The position numbers and the translations under genes are program-made. This document shows positions 44,537-55,252 of a DNA stretch of 64,000 nt, in pieces (the first letter of the stretch is position 1; the number at the start of each line of letters is the position of its first letter). The stretch is taken from positions 1 to 64,000 of the forward strand of contig MSJI02000748.1 in assembly GCA_001931905.2 (NCBI GenBank), read 5' to 3'. The notes below the pieces were generated by a model. The model saw only the letters and a list, made by a program, of their open reading frames with translations. It searched no databases and was not told where the DNA came from. Source of the stretch: Cladosporium sp. IMV 00045 (Eukaryota > Ascomycota > Dothideomycetes > Cladosporiales > Cladosporiaceae).

Positions 44537-45988
44537 ATGGCGACTCAGCGTGCGCCTTTCCCCAACAACCCAGAAGACTTCGACAAAGACACGCGCATCA
44601 GCTTCTCCAAAATCGCCGATAACTACACCCTTGAAGATGAAACCGGCCAGGAGTGGGAATGGCACTCCCGCACCTCTAAATGGGTCCCCATGGTACGCAA
44701 ACCAAGCTGAAGGCAAATGCCACCTCCTCCGTCCTTGAAAATCCCAAAGACTTAATCGGCGGGCTTCGGCTTGCGTGTGAAGCAACACAAAGCTGCTTGT
44801 TTTTCTACTCTGCATCCGGCCATGGGCGTGAAACAACCTGACATTTTCTTGCTCTTTTCGCGATTTAGATGGATGAAGCGCTTGCGGAGCAGCAGCGTGC
44901 GGCATACAAGATGCCGGGCGTCGACGATGATGAACCCGCCCTTGATCCGACCAAGAAGCGCAAGGCTGCTGCTGAGGCTGAGAATGTGAGTTTTCTCTTT
45001 TGTCGACGAGTCATCAACTGTCTGAGAATTACTAATAAATTGGATTCTTAGGACAAAGCAAAGAAGCAGAAGAGCGAGCCCAAAGAGCGCGTCAACACAG
45101 CCATCTACATTACATCTCTCCCCGAAGACACCAAGAAGGACGAGCTCTTCACTCTTTTCTCGCGTTTCGGCGTCATCGCCGAGAGCATCGACGACAACGA
45201 GCCGCGCATCAAAATGTACTACAACGAGAACGGCGACTTCAACGGAGACGCCCTCATCGGTAGGTCTCTCTTCGCCACCCAACAGCTCGCTTCAACTCAC
45301 AAACTTTTGTGTAGTCTACTTCCGCCCCGAATCCGTCCAGCTCGCCATCAACATGGTAGACGACTCGGACTTCCGCCTCGGCGTGCCCGGCGTCAACGGC
45401 AAAATGCGCGTCAAAGCCGCCGATCAGAACTACAAAGCGCAGAAGGACAAGCCGGCCAACTCAGAGGAGGCCAAGAGGAAAGGCACGGCCGCCAACCGCG
45501 ACCGGCAGAAAGTTATAAAGAAAGCCGAAGAAATGAACAGGTAAGTGTTGCTCGAAAGTCAAGCACATCACCATCCCACCCGCCAGCTAACCAACACCAC
45601 CAATCCCAGACGCCTCGCGGAATGGGACGAAGACGACGTTTCCGTCCTGCCCGCCACCTCGCACCGCTGGGACAAAGTCGTCATCTTGAAGCACATGTTC
45701 ACTCTCAGCGAGATCGAGGAAGACGAGGAACTCGCCGAGGACATCGTCGAAGACACGCGCGAGGAGTGCGCCAAATTCGGCGAGGTCGAGAACGTCGTGC
45801 TCTTCGACGCGGAGCCCGAGGGCGTCATGAGCGTGCGTTTCGCCAACGCCACCGCCGCCAAAGCGTGTGTGAAGAAAATGGACGGCAGGGCGTATGAGAG
45901 GAGGTATTTGGAGGCGAGGCTGGCGAATGGGACGGAGAGGTTCCAAAAGAGGGGGAGGAGGCAGGAGAAGGAGGATGGTGGGGAGTAG
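44537..45988 (+). CDS. Cus2/Tat-SF1-like splicing factor (two RNA-recognition motifs)
   Basis: U2 snRNP-associated protein thought to help U2 folding and pre-spliceosome assembly in the nucleus. Model: five exons 44537-44692, 44869-44985, 45052-45259, 45315-45540 and 45610-45988, giving 361 residues; all introns have GT..AG ends and the second carries ACTAATA. The N-terminus has a short aromatic unit (GQEWEWHSRTSKWVPM) as in Tat-SF1. RRM1 begins NTAIYITSLPEDT (about 105). A charged linker and RRLAEWDEDD precede RRM2, which starts VVILKHMFTL (about 250), is rich in acidic residues and contains GVMSVRF. RRM2 has the U2AF-homology look. It ends in a basic tail. Confidence 0.9.
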
Positions 45989-46831
45989 GAGTCTTGTAAG
46001 GAGGATGGGAGCATTTCCAGTGGTGTTGGATTCCCTTGAATTCCTTGGAACGTGATGAATCCTGTTGGGCTATTAGGAGCGGATGGTGTTGAGGACAGAA
46101 TGATGCTTTCAACACTGACAGACTGCACATACTACGCAGCGCACCTGGACGAGCCAGGACAGAAATAGGCAATCCCAATCACGAGTGTGGGTTTTCAATC
46201 AGTACGAAACATTCTCATTTCAGTCTCTTCTGATCAATCCGTGCAAACTAGCTAAACAAAGTGTGAAACAAAAAGAAAAAACCTTCTCGAGGTTTGGAGG
46301 GGTATTCAACTGTGGTTTCGCCCGACTGGAACGGGCGAAACAAAAACCAAGAACAAAAGCAATCAAACGCAGAAGCACTTCCTCCGAAAGGGGTGTTAGT
46401 GGAGGAGTGCGTGAAAGTGGTCGTGTTTCGCATTATCGCCCATGATGCATCGATGTTGACAGAAGTCGGGGGGGGGGTTTTTTTTTTGTTTCTTTTTCGA
46501 TTTTCGTCGTGATTTCCCAGAACTTTGAACCCAGTAAAGAAAGTCGGAGTTGAGCGAAGGTGCAAACGATCATGGCAGGCTCGTGAGAGCGTATGGCCTT
46601 TGCTTTCGTGTGAAAGCGATCGTTCAGAAGAACCTTGGGTGCAGTTTCCCGGCACCTTGAGACCCTCGAAAACTCCCAGAAATGAGGGTAGATGCAGCCG
46701 GTTATAGTAGGCTCGCAGGAGCGCATTGCCATAGTCTTTCATGTGAAGGCTGTCGTTCAGAAGAATCGGCGTAGCTTCTCTGTATTGCGGGACCATTTAA
46801 AGAGCCCAGAGCTGAAGGTAGGTGTATTCGA
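45989..46831. other. Intergenic with repeat and G10T10 tract
   Basis: 843 bp between convergent genes. Contains a hairpin (CGCCCGACTGGAACGGGCG near 46319), a G10T10 homopolymer junction at 46468-46487, and the degenerate repeat at 46511-46830. No gene is called; open frames across the repeat are not conserved between its units. Confidence 0.55.
46511..46830. repeat. Degenerate tandem repeat, about 130-bp unit, related to 1647-1970
   Basis: Two and a half units. Each unit has CTCG(T/C)(G/A)(A/G)GAGCG, then GGCCTTTGCTTTCGTGTG or its counterpart, then CGTTCAGAAGAA. A hairpin is kept: GCTTTC/GAAAGC with loop GTGT at 46602-46617, and a G:T-tolerant stem at 46733-46751. The latter hairpin and following GCTGTCGTTCAGAAG resemble the AGCCTTCAGTGAAGGCTGTC block at 1939. 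Confidence 0.55.
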
Positions 46832-48964
46832 TTACGGAAAGCTCATATTGCCGCGTGGCCTCGGCGTGAACCTGTGCTGATAGCCGTCCTCGGCTGTGAC
46901 GATGGTCTGGGTGCGGTCGGAGGCGTCGACTGTGAACCACTCGAAACGATCAAGCTTCTGGTTGCCCGGGTGAAATGGGGAATTGAGGAAGTTGGACCTC
47001 TGCTGGCGGCTGACGGCGCGAAAAGTGACCGCCTGGCGAGCCTTGATTGGCACCTTTGCGCCCAGCTTCAGATCTTGCGGAGCCTCGTTGGCTTCTTCCT
47101 CTTCTTCTTCGTCGCTGTCCCAGAAAGGGTTCTCTGCCTCCTCTGCCTTGACATGAGTGATCTTGCGGTCCTGAGTGCGCAGATCGGAAGCCTCGCCTCT
47201 ACAATACTCGTTGGTATATGCCCTGCTGACAAACGCTACCGGTATTGGGAGCGGTTGGAGTTCGCGCTCGCCCCAAAAGTAAGCCTGGGGCTCTGGGCAG
47301 CCTACCCAGCGCCCCTTGTGAATGATAAGCTTCCGTTCGAACGAATCCGTGGTGAGTGGTTCCTCTAACTCGTCGTTGTTGTCGAGAGGCCAGGTGCTCT
47401 TCAGGCTCGGACGAGTGATTCGGGTAGCCGGTTTCGGAGAGGTTGTGCGGCTTGCTTGTTTGGAAGCTGAGGCCGAGGTACGTGACCGCAAGTCAACAGC
47501 TGAATCAATATTGGAGCTGGTGGAGCGGTTTGAGCTGGTTGAGCCACCGGATGAAGCAATGGTCGAGCCAATGGAAGCTGTGCGCATTTGGAAGCCGACA
47601 GTCTTGAATGTGCCCGTTTCAGTCCTGGCAAAGGAATCTGGAATCGCGAATCGCGAGAACACGCGATCGGAAACGTCGCTGCCCGACGTCAGGATGGGTG
47701 AAAATGGTGGCTCGAGGGGCACATCGGAGTTTTGCTTGCGCTCAGCCTCAACTCGGGCGCGGTAGATGGGCAAAAGAGGGTGGTCCTCAAGCTTCATCAT
47801 ACCAGAAGCGAAGAGAGAGCAAGGGTCGCCACGCAGGTCTCTATAGAGCATCTCTTGAGTATGTGACAGAGGCGCGTCTTTGTGGTGCCTCCAGCGGCCG
47901 TACAAGAGCATACCGTCGGCATCAGGAGTATTGAAGTCGTACTTGCTCTTGGAGGTCTGAGATCCAGTCGGGCTCTGTGAGGCGGTTGCGGAAGAGCGAG
48001 ACTTGGAGCGTTGGCTGAACGCTTCGTCTTCAGCGTAGTCTGAAGCGGATGAGCTTGAAGAACCAGAATCTGTGACTGAGGCGGCGTTGAGTGACGAGCT
48101 GCTGGCAACACTGGAAGATCCCTCTGAGGAGGTTGTGTATCGCACGGTGGTGAGATCGGAGAAGCGCACACTGTGTGAGGCTGCGCGCGGTAGAGGGTTG
48201 TTTGCAAGGCATGGCGGATTGGGAGTGAATTGCGGCAAGATGTCGCCTTTGGGGATGGGTCGCAGAGTGTAGGGCGATGGAGGCGGGGATTTTGAATTCG
48301 ACCAGATGGATCCTGCAGCAGAGTGCTGCTTGCTCAAAGTGGTGGGTGCTGCAGTGGCGATGGCGTGTTTGGATCCCTCGACGTCGACGAGGGTGGTGGT
48401 GTAGGGGGCTCTGATGTGTTTGTGCTTGAGGATAGGCTTGCGCTCGCGCGCCAAAGCCTCCTGCCATGCTGTCAGTGGCCAAACGACATTCAACAGGACT
48501 TCCGCAAGACATACCATGCGCCGGTTGTGTGCCTCACGGGCGGCCAGCGCCTCCTTGGCTTTTTTAACTTCGGCTCTCCATTCGCGCTCGAGGCGCTCGA
48601 GGCGAGCGTCTTCTGATGGGCCCAGGGTCAGTTCAATTCAATGATCGAGAGTGAAGAAACTCTTACCGTAGTTCCAGAGCCGCAGCACTGAGGTTTTGAT
48701 CGGCTTGACCAATTTCTTGAAAGATTTGAGGGAAGGGAGTAGGTTGAGCATTGAGGTGCTCAAGCCGGTCGCTGGCGAATCCGCTTGCGGGTCGCTGGTG
48801 GTGCTGTTCGCCTTGCGTGCGACGTTCTTGAGGAGTTCCTGTGCCTGTGAGGGTTTCCGATAGTCCCCGGTGTTGGCAGCCACCTTACCCGTGCTGCCAA
48901 CAACAACCAAATCCTCCTTCACGCTCCCCTTGCCTTTCCCGCCCGATTTGCTCAAGCCACCCAT
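46832..48964 (-). CDS. Large Ser-rich protein of unknown function
   Basis: Model: exons 48964-48667, 48612-48515 and 48460-46832, introns 48613-48666 and 48461-48514, giving 674 residues. Exon 2 encodes a charged helix (RLERLEREWRAEVKKAKEA) likely to form coiled coil. The second acceptor is taken as GGCAG, which keeps the frame; the earlier GACAG does not. A structured-looking block follows a long Ser-rich linker: MLLYGRWRHHKDAPLSH then LYRDLRGDPCSLFASGMM. Near the C-terminus are an acidic run (DSDEEEEEEANE) and a conserved-looking end FEWFTVDASDRTQ..GYQHRFTPR. No named domain or targeting signal is seen. Start MGGLSKSGGKGKG is the first ATG of the exon; a possible upstream exon (see 49042-49594) is not excluded. 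Confidence 0.7.
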
Positions 48965-50370
48965 GTTTCCCTCGAGTCGGTGAGTAATGGTATTACCTTT
49001 TAGAGATGATGATGGCAGTGTGTGCCGATCGTGCTGTGGGCTCACAGTTGAAGTCGATCAAGTGGCGGTGTTTGAAGGATTGGCGGATTGATGCTGGTGT
49101 CAAGTGAAAGGTGAAGAGATGCGATTTGCGATAGCTGCGTCTTGCGACCGTAGCGAAAAGAGTGTTGAGGCGGCGAATGATCGTCTTGTGAGTGTGCGGA
49201 TGCGATAGTGAAGTATGTGAGGTGGTGCGATGTCCAATATGAGAGTATGAGAGGAGTGCGCGATGTGATGTGGATGCATGTGCGAGGGTTTGGTATTGTT
49301 CCAGCGGGCTTTTCGGCCACTGTGCGAAATAATGCGAGTGGCGGGGGAACTGCTTCTGACGGGGGAGTTGCTTCTGGCGCTCGAGGGGGCGGAGCTCGAT
49401 TCGAGGGGCACCAAATCGACGTCACCGGGTTTCGACACTCGACTGGTCAAGACGGGGGCGGTCAAGCGGTCAACAATGGTCTGTATTGAAGACACTCTTG
49501 GTGAAGAATCGTTGTACATGGGCGGTAAAGACTGTTGACAGGTCTTGCAGTAATGTCTTGAGAGGAAGTAAAGGCTCCTACAGTCACAGGCCATGGTCGC
49601 ACTGCGGGTGGTGGTGATCAGGGGAGATGAAGTGAGGTTGAATCACTTCACCGCCGTCACTTGCAGCCAATAGGAAAGATGCGAAGTAAGGTATCCGCTC
49701 GGCCATGTGCAGACTATCAGAACGTGGTGGCCACATGGCTGACAGCTCTTGCCATTCTTCAGGATATTGCTGGTCTGTCGCGTCCGGCCTGCGTTCTCTC
49801 CAGGGACGAACGAGATCTGGCACTGCACGAGTCAACGATACATTTTTGAGAATGAGGAAGAGGAGCGACTTCAATGCCATCGCTACATCGATAACAAGAA
49901 CAGCGATACTCAACATGTTTGTGCAAAGACATTTTGTTCCAGGCCATTGCGATTATCGGCCATGCGCTACGCTCCTTCCTCTACGCTCCTTCCTCTGTTG
50001 AGCAGAAGGGGAGCAGCGAGCACGCGAACGTCGAACTGCAGCTCGACCATTCACAATCTTGCACCGCTCAAAACATCTGCACGGGTGCAACAACTCTCGT
50101 TAATATTCACGTTGCTTGTTACATTCATACGAACACCAGAGGAAGAAGACGTGAAGTCTACAGATCGGCGCCCGTGCCGAATTCGGCCAAGGAGGCTCGA
50201 TGCCAGGGCCCGCCAACCCCACTACATTGCATCTTTAGGGTGGCGTAATCATCCCGCAGGCTTGCGAAGATTATCTCGGCCAGCGTGTTGTTACCAGTCA
50301 CACTCACACTCTACAAAGAAAACAATTCCTCACCTTTATTCTCAAACATCTTCCACATCTACCAGCAACA
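48965..50370. other. Intergenic, one doubtful ORF
   Basis: 1.4 kb between the Ser-rich protein gene and the APS kinase gene. Apart from the doubtful frame at 49042-49594 there is nothing recognisable. Confidence 0.4.
49042..49594 (-). CDS. Doubtful small ORF, 164 codons
   Basis: Begins MACDCRSLYFLSRHYCKTC, a CxC..CxxC arrangement, then a Ser/Pro-rich stretch, and becomes low in coding character in its second half. It could be a small gene, a 5' exon of the 674-residue protein whose start lies 78 bp beyond its stop, or chance. No family is recognised. RNA evidence would decide. Confidence 0.25.
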
Positions 50371-51169
50371 ATGGCCACGTGAGTCCCTCTGACCTCCAAC
50401 GACAGAGTTTGTCCTTGGGTCCTCCAAGGACCCCGCGATCGGCCACTCCTGATAGCCGCGAGCTCAACAAAATCAACAAAATCCTAACAAATGCGACAGC
50501 AACATCACCTGGCACGCGGGTCTCACTCGCGCTGAGCGCAGCGACCTCCGCAAGCAGAAGGGTGCTACCGTCTGGTTCACTGGCCTCTCCGCCTCTGGCA
50601 AGTCCACCATCGCCATCGCCCTCGAGCAGCACCTCCTCCATCTTGGTCTCCAGACCTACAGACTGGACGGCGACAACGTTCGTTTCGGTCTTAACAAGGA
50701 CCTTGGTTTCTCTCCCAAGGACAGAGAGGAGAACATCAGGCGTATTGCTGAGGTAAGGTTGCCGCGACAGAAGAAAGTCCGCTACCATGAGTCTATCACT
50801 AAAACAACACAACAGGTTGCCAAGCTCTTCGCCGACAGCACCACCATCGCCCTCACCTCTTTCATCTCCCCTTACAAGGCCGACCGCCAGATCGCCCGCG
50901 ACCTCCACAACGACACCAAGAACGACGAGGCTCCTCTGCCCTTCATCGAGGTCTTCATTGACATCCCCGTCGAGGAGGCTGAGAAGCGCGACCCCAAGGG
51001 TCTGTACAAGAAGGCCCGCTCCGGCGAGATCAAGGAGTTCACTGGCATCAGCGCGCCTTACGAGGCTCCTGAGAAGGCCGAGATCCACATCCACAGTGAG
51101 AAGACCAGCGTCGAGGAGGCCGTCAAGATCATCACCGACTACCTGCAGGAGAAGGGTCTGCTGAAGTAG
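50371..51169 (+). CDS. MET14: Adenylylsulfate (APS) kinase
   Basis: Phosphorylates APS to PAPS with ATP, the second step of sulfate assimilation, in the cytosol. Model: exon 50371-50378 (eight bases), intron 50379-50499 with branch CCTAACAAA, exon 50500-50752, intron 50753-50815, exon 50816-51169, giving 204 residues, the normal length. The P-loop GLSASGKST is at 31-39, followed by the APS-binding [12 protein letters not shown] (about 58), [20 protein letters not shown] and [26 protein letters not shown]. The tiny first exon encodes MAT; the join gives [12 protein letters not shown], the usual N-terminus. Frame and landmarks are complete. Confidence 0.95.
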
Positions 51170-51898
51170 AGTTGCAGAGGTATCTGCTGCTGGGTCGGGA
51201 AAAGAAAAAAAATACATATGATATATTGCATAGCGTGCGCAAGGCTGCCGCGATAGAGGCGCCAATGGACATGAAAGTGAACGACATTGATTTCAGAGAT
51301 TTCCAGGAGTTGCTTGTCTGCCAGTTGTTGCTTTGCATTGGACAGAAACTACGGAGTCATCCCGTACTGATAAGCACGCGCATCCGTACATTCGCTTGAA
51401 TCCCAGGCAGCCTCGGAACACGGCCAGAGACAAACTCAGAGAATATCAACCCAAACCCCAGAACCCCACACACTTTGCGACAAACCGCTCCGATGATCGG
51501 AGGTGTCGCGAATGTCGAGTGCCGTCATGAGCCGGCAGCAGCATTGCAGTATCAGTGCGCCAGATGATACAAAATGTAGAAATTTTAGGAGGTTCTGGAG
51601 GCAAATCGATAAGGGTCACGGCTGGAAGCCGCCGATTACCGCCATCCCAGGGCGAGATCGTCTGCAAAATGTGGTAAGATAAAGAATTGCCCGTTGTTCC
51701 ACCGATGGCGGGCGCTAAAAGTCGCCTGTGCAAACCCCACAACCCAAAGCGCAATGGCAAGCAAAGCCGCAGCAAGCCGAGGACAGCGCAGTGCCTGGAG
51801 CTATCAAAAGTTATAGAGCTCTGCTGCTCTTCTCTGACTTGACTGTTCTTGTGTCAACTCAGAGGATTGCGATCTTGCGAGACATCTGATCTCTCACA
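51170..51898. other. Intergenic, no gene seen
   Basis: 729 bp between the APS kinase stop and the P5C dehydrogenase start. A C/T-rich leader precedes the latter. Nothing else recognisable. Confidence 0.5.
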
Positions 51899-53697
51899 AT
51901 GGCAGCCGTACGCTCTCAGTTCACCCTTTCGAGGGCCGCCGCCCCTTCGGTGTCGCTCTCCACCGGCTCCAAGGCCTCAATGGCGACCCTGGCTTCTTTC
52001 CAGATCCCCAAGGTCGACAACGAGCCCAACGTGAGTTTCGAAAGATCTTCTAAACGAAAACCATTGCATGCTGACCGAAAATCTAGAAACACTATGCTAA
52101 GGGTTCCCCCGACCGCGCGAAGCTCCAGGAGGCCGTGAAGGCTCTCCGCCAGAAGGCACCTCTCGAGGTTCCCTTCGTTGTTGGTGGCAAGGAGTGCAAG
52201 TCCGCCACCGTCTCGCAGCAGCCCATGCCCGCTTCCCACGCCGACTCCATCGCCTCCTGGTCCAGTGCATCCACCGCCGACGTCTCCAAGTCCATCGATG
52301 CCGCTCTCGATGCTAAGAAGTCATGGGAGAGCATGCCGTTCGCCGACCGCGCGGCCATCTTCCTCAAGGCGGCCGACCTCGTCAGTACCAAGTACCGTTA
52401 CGAGATCATGGCCGCTACGATGCTCGGCCAGGGCAAGAATGCATGGCAGGCGGAGATTGACGCTGCTGCTGAGCTCTGCGACTTCTTGAGATTCAACGTT
52501 CAGTACGCTCAGGACGTCTACGCTCAGCAGCCGGTGCATAACAGCCCGGGTGTCTGGAACAGGGTTGAATACAGGCCGTTGGAGGGTTTCGTCTACGCAA
52601 TCACCCCCTTCAACTTCACTGCCATTGCTGGCAACCTTCCCGCCGCGCCTGCGCTTATGGGCAACGTTGTCGTCTGGAAGCCTAGCCCTGCGGCCATGGC
52701 CTCCAACTGGCTGCTGTACAAGGTTCTCCTCGAGGCCGGCCTCCCGCCGAACGTCATCCAGTTCGTTCCCGGTGACGCCGTCGAGGTGACCAAGACCGTC
52801 ATGTCCCACCCCGACTTCTCTGCTCTCCACTACACTGGTTCTACCTCTGTCTTCCGCTCTCTCTACGGCCAGATCGCCAACGGCGTTGCTGAGGGCAAGT
52901 ACAGGGGCTACCCCCGTATCGTCGGTGAGACTGGAGGCAAGAACTTCCACCTCCTCCACCAGTCTGCCGATGTCAAGAACGCCGTGATCAACACCGTCCG
53001 TGGTGCTTTCGAGTTCCAGGGCCAGAAGTGCTCTGCTACTTCTCGCGCCTACTACCCCAAGAGCTCCTGGGACCAGGCCAAGCCCATGCTTGAGTCTGAG
53101 GTCTCTAGGCTCAAGATCGGCTCTCCTGAGGACTTCACCAACTTCATCGGCCCTGTCATCCACCAGCAATCCTTCGACAAGCTCTCCAAGGTCATCGACG
53201 ACGCCAAGAACGACCCCGAGCTCGAGCTCATCGCCGGCGGCAAGTACGACAGCAGCAAGGGCTACTACATCCACCCGACCATCTACCGCACCACCAACCC
53301 GAACCACAAGCTCCTGTCCACCGAGCTCTTCGGCCCTGTCCTCTGCATCTACGTGTACGACGACATGGAGGGCGGCGCCCAGAAGGCCTACTCCGACATC
53401 TGCGAGACCATCAACTCCACCTCCGACTACGCCCTGACCGGCGCCATCTTCGCCCAGGACCGCGAGGCCATCCTCTTCGCCGAGGACAAGCTCCGCGACG
53501 CCGCCGGCAACTTCTACATCAACGTGAAGAGCACCGGCGCCGTCGTCGGCCAGCAGCCCTTCGGCGGTGCCAGAGCCTCCGGCACCAACGACAAGGCCGG
53601 CTCCGCCAACCTGCTCAGCCGCTTCGTCAGCATGAGGGCTCTGAAGGAGAGCTTCCTGCCCGAGAACGCCGTGGAGTACCCTTCCAACGAGGCTTAG
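51899..53697 (+). CDS. Delta-1-pyrroline-5-carboxylate dehydrogenase (ALDH4 type)
   Basis: NAD-dependent oxidation of P5C to glutamate, last step of proline catabolism, in mitochondria. Model: exon 51899-52030, intron 52031-52086, exon 52087-53697, 580 residues. The N-terminus MAAVRSQFTLSRAAAPSVS is Ser/Arg/Ala-rich without acidic residues, as in mitochondrial presequences. ALDH landmarks: ITPFNFTAIAGN, VVWKPSPAA, HYTGSTSVF, GETGGKNFHL with the general-base Glu (about 325) and GQKCSATSR with the catalytic Cys (about 360), then ELFGPVLCIYVYDD and QQPFGGARASGTNDKAG. Length and the ALDH4-specific N-terminal extension match fungal PrnC/Put2. C-rich third positions indicate high expression. Confidence 0.95.
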
Positions 53698-55150
53698 AAG
53701 CCCTGAAGGAAGAGTGAAGATGTTTTATCATGATCGTTGTTATTTGAGCGTTGCAGTCGTTGCATTGTCATGTCATGTCATATCATATGAAAATACCTAG
53801 GATTGGGAAAGGGGGGCGTTTGGGTTAGATCCACGTGTATGCACAACACATTTTGTATTTCTATGTTATCTTGCACATGTCATTGATTTTGTGCCATGAT
53901 TCTTACCATCCAGATCGTTCTCTCATCCCCGACTACAAATTGGCGAACTCTACTCGCCTTAGAGACTGAAATGGCATGTGAGAAAAAATACCGCTCTGCC
54001 TCATTAACCGTTTAGCAGACCATTAGTCCCATAGCCGAGACACGTGGGACATTACTGTGGACATTTCGCTGAGGCATTTTTACGACAATCGCGAAAAATA
54101 ATTATTCTCACATGCTCGGTACGCCTGACTGAGACGCAATGCGCATGCACGTCCGACGATCGATTTTGACAGAGAGAGCAGGGGTTGGTGCCGCTATATT
54201 GAGGGGTTTTGGGAGCTACCCTCGTTTGCGCAGCATGCAGCCCTTTGTAAGTAGATTGATTTGGAAAAGGTGGCGTGTCTTGTAAGGTAACGAGGGTAAC
54301 TTGCTTGTCGGGGAGGTTTGACAGGTTTTTGTACCACCAGAAGAATACATGTGAGATGACTTCGAGTTTCGAGAGGGACTACGTAGGCATGATATCATGC
54401 GGATTTTGGGCGCGCGGGATTGATTGAGATTGTAAAAGATTTGGGCTGATAGGTAGATAAAAGCAAGGTAGATTGTCATTGGGGCATAATCAGACATAGA
54501 TAGAGAAAACAAACATTTATCAAATAATAATGTGGGCCGCCTCTGAGAGCAGCGCGTCACGGCAAGCAAGAAGCTGGCGGGCTGCTCAGCTCAGCAAGCT
54601 TGAGCCTTGAAAGCCGTTGGGTTGGGGGTGGCATTTGCCCATTGGAAGGAAGCGCCGAAAGTTTTCTTGGACGGAGGCGTCGCGCGCCTCTGCAAGGCCT
54701 CGAACCAACAACCCGTCCAAAAACTACTGCAGCTGCAGCAAAGTGACTTGTCAAGGGACTTGTGAGCCCCGGCAACTTTTTCATCTCAGTCGTCCCTCTT
54801 TTTTTTTCACAATTTGAATCGCTTCCAAGTGGTCTCGCGAGCCGGTATACAGGGAACTGCTGTGGCGCCCATCTCTTCTCCAATACCGTCACGCAAAAGC
54901 TACACCCGCTCTGGAGGCGCGCCATGAGCTTGTCTTAAAGAAACGATACCCTAATTTTTGTTGTTTTCGGGGAGGGATTTTTTGACTTTATCCGTCACTT
55001 CAGTACCTGCCAGCATCACCCACGGCTGCACGCGTCGTAAAGTCCCTGGAAGAGAGAGGGGGATTACTTCTGGGATTGCGCGACTTTCACTTGCACTTGC
55101 GCGACCCGTGCCCTTCCGTCAGCTAATATCCTTGGTTCCTATTTACCGCC
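53698..55150. other. Intergenic, no gene seen
   Basis: 1.45 kb. A weak frame at 54216-54569 minus has no family resemblance. The last 200 bp are C/T-rich and look like a promoter for the ATG at 55151. Confidence 0.5.
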
Positions 55151-55232
55151 ATGTCATTCAGGTGGAGAAGGCCTTCGACCGGCACTGGCCAGCAGCAGCA
55201 GGCGCAGCAACAGCTTCCCTTCGCTGGAGACG
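55151..55232 (+). CDS. Start of an unidentified gene, cut by the assembly gap
   Basis: ATG in a good context (TACCGCCATGT) opens a Gln-rich N-terminus, MSFRWRRPSTGTGQQQQ and about ten more residues, running into the N gap. A C/T-rich leader precedes it. What follows the gap is not a continuation but the antisense strand of the duplicated giant gene. Too short to identify. Confidence 0.4.
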
Positions 55233-55252
55233 NNNNNNNNNNNNNNNNNNNN
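55233..55252. other. Assembly gap (20 N)
   Basis: Exactly 20 N. The sequence right of it begins inside the repeat array of the giant gene's second copy; the sequence left of it belongs to an unrelated gene start. A fixed round number suggests a gap of unknown size placed by scaffolding. Confidence 0.95.

Noticed and set aside
52321..53307. 328-codon minus-strand frame opposite P5C dehydrogenase
   Set aside because: Antisense shadow of a highly biased coding region.
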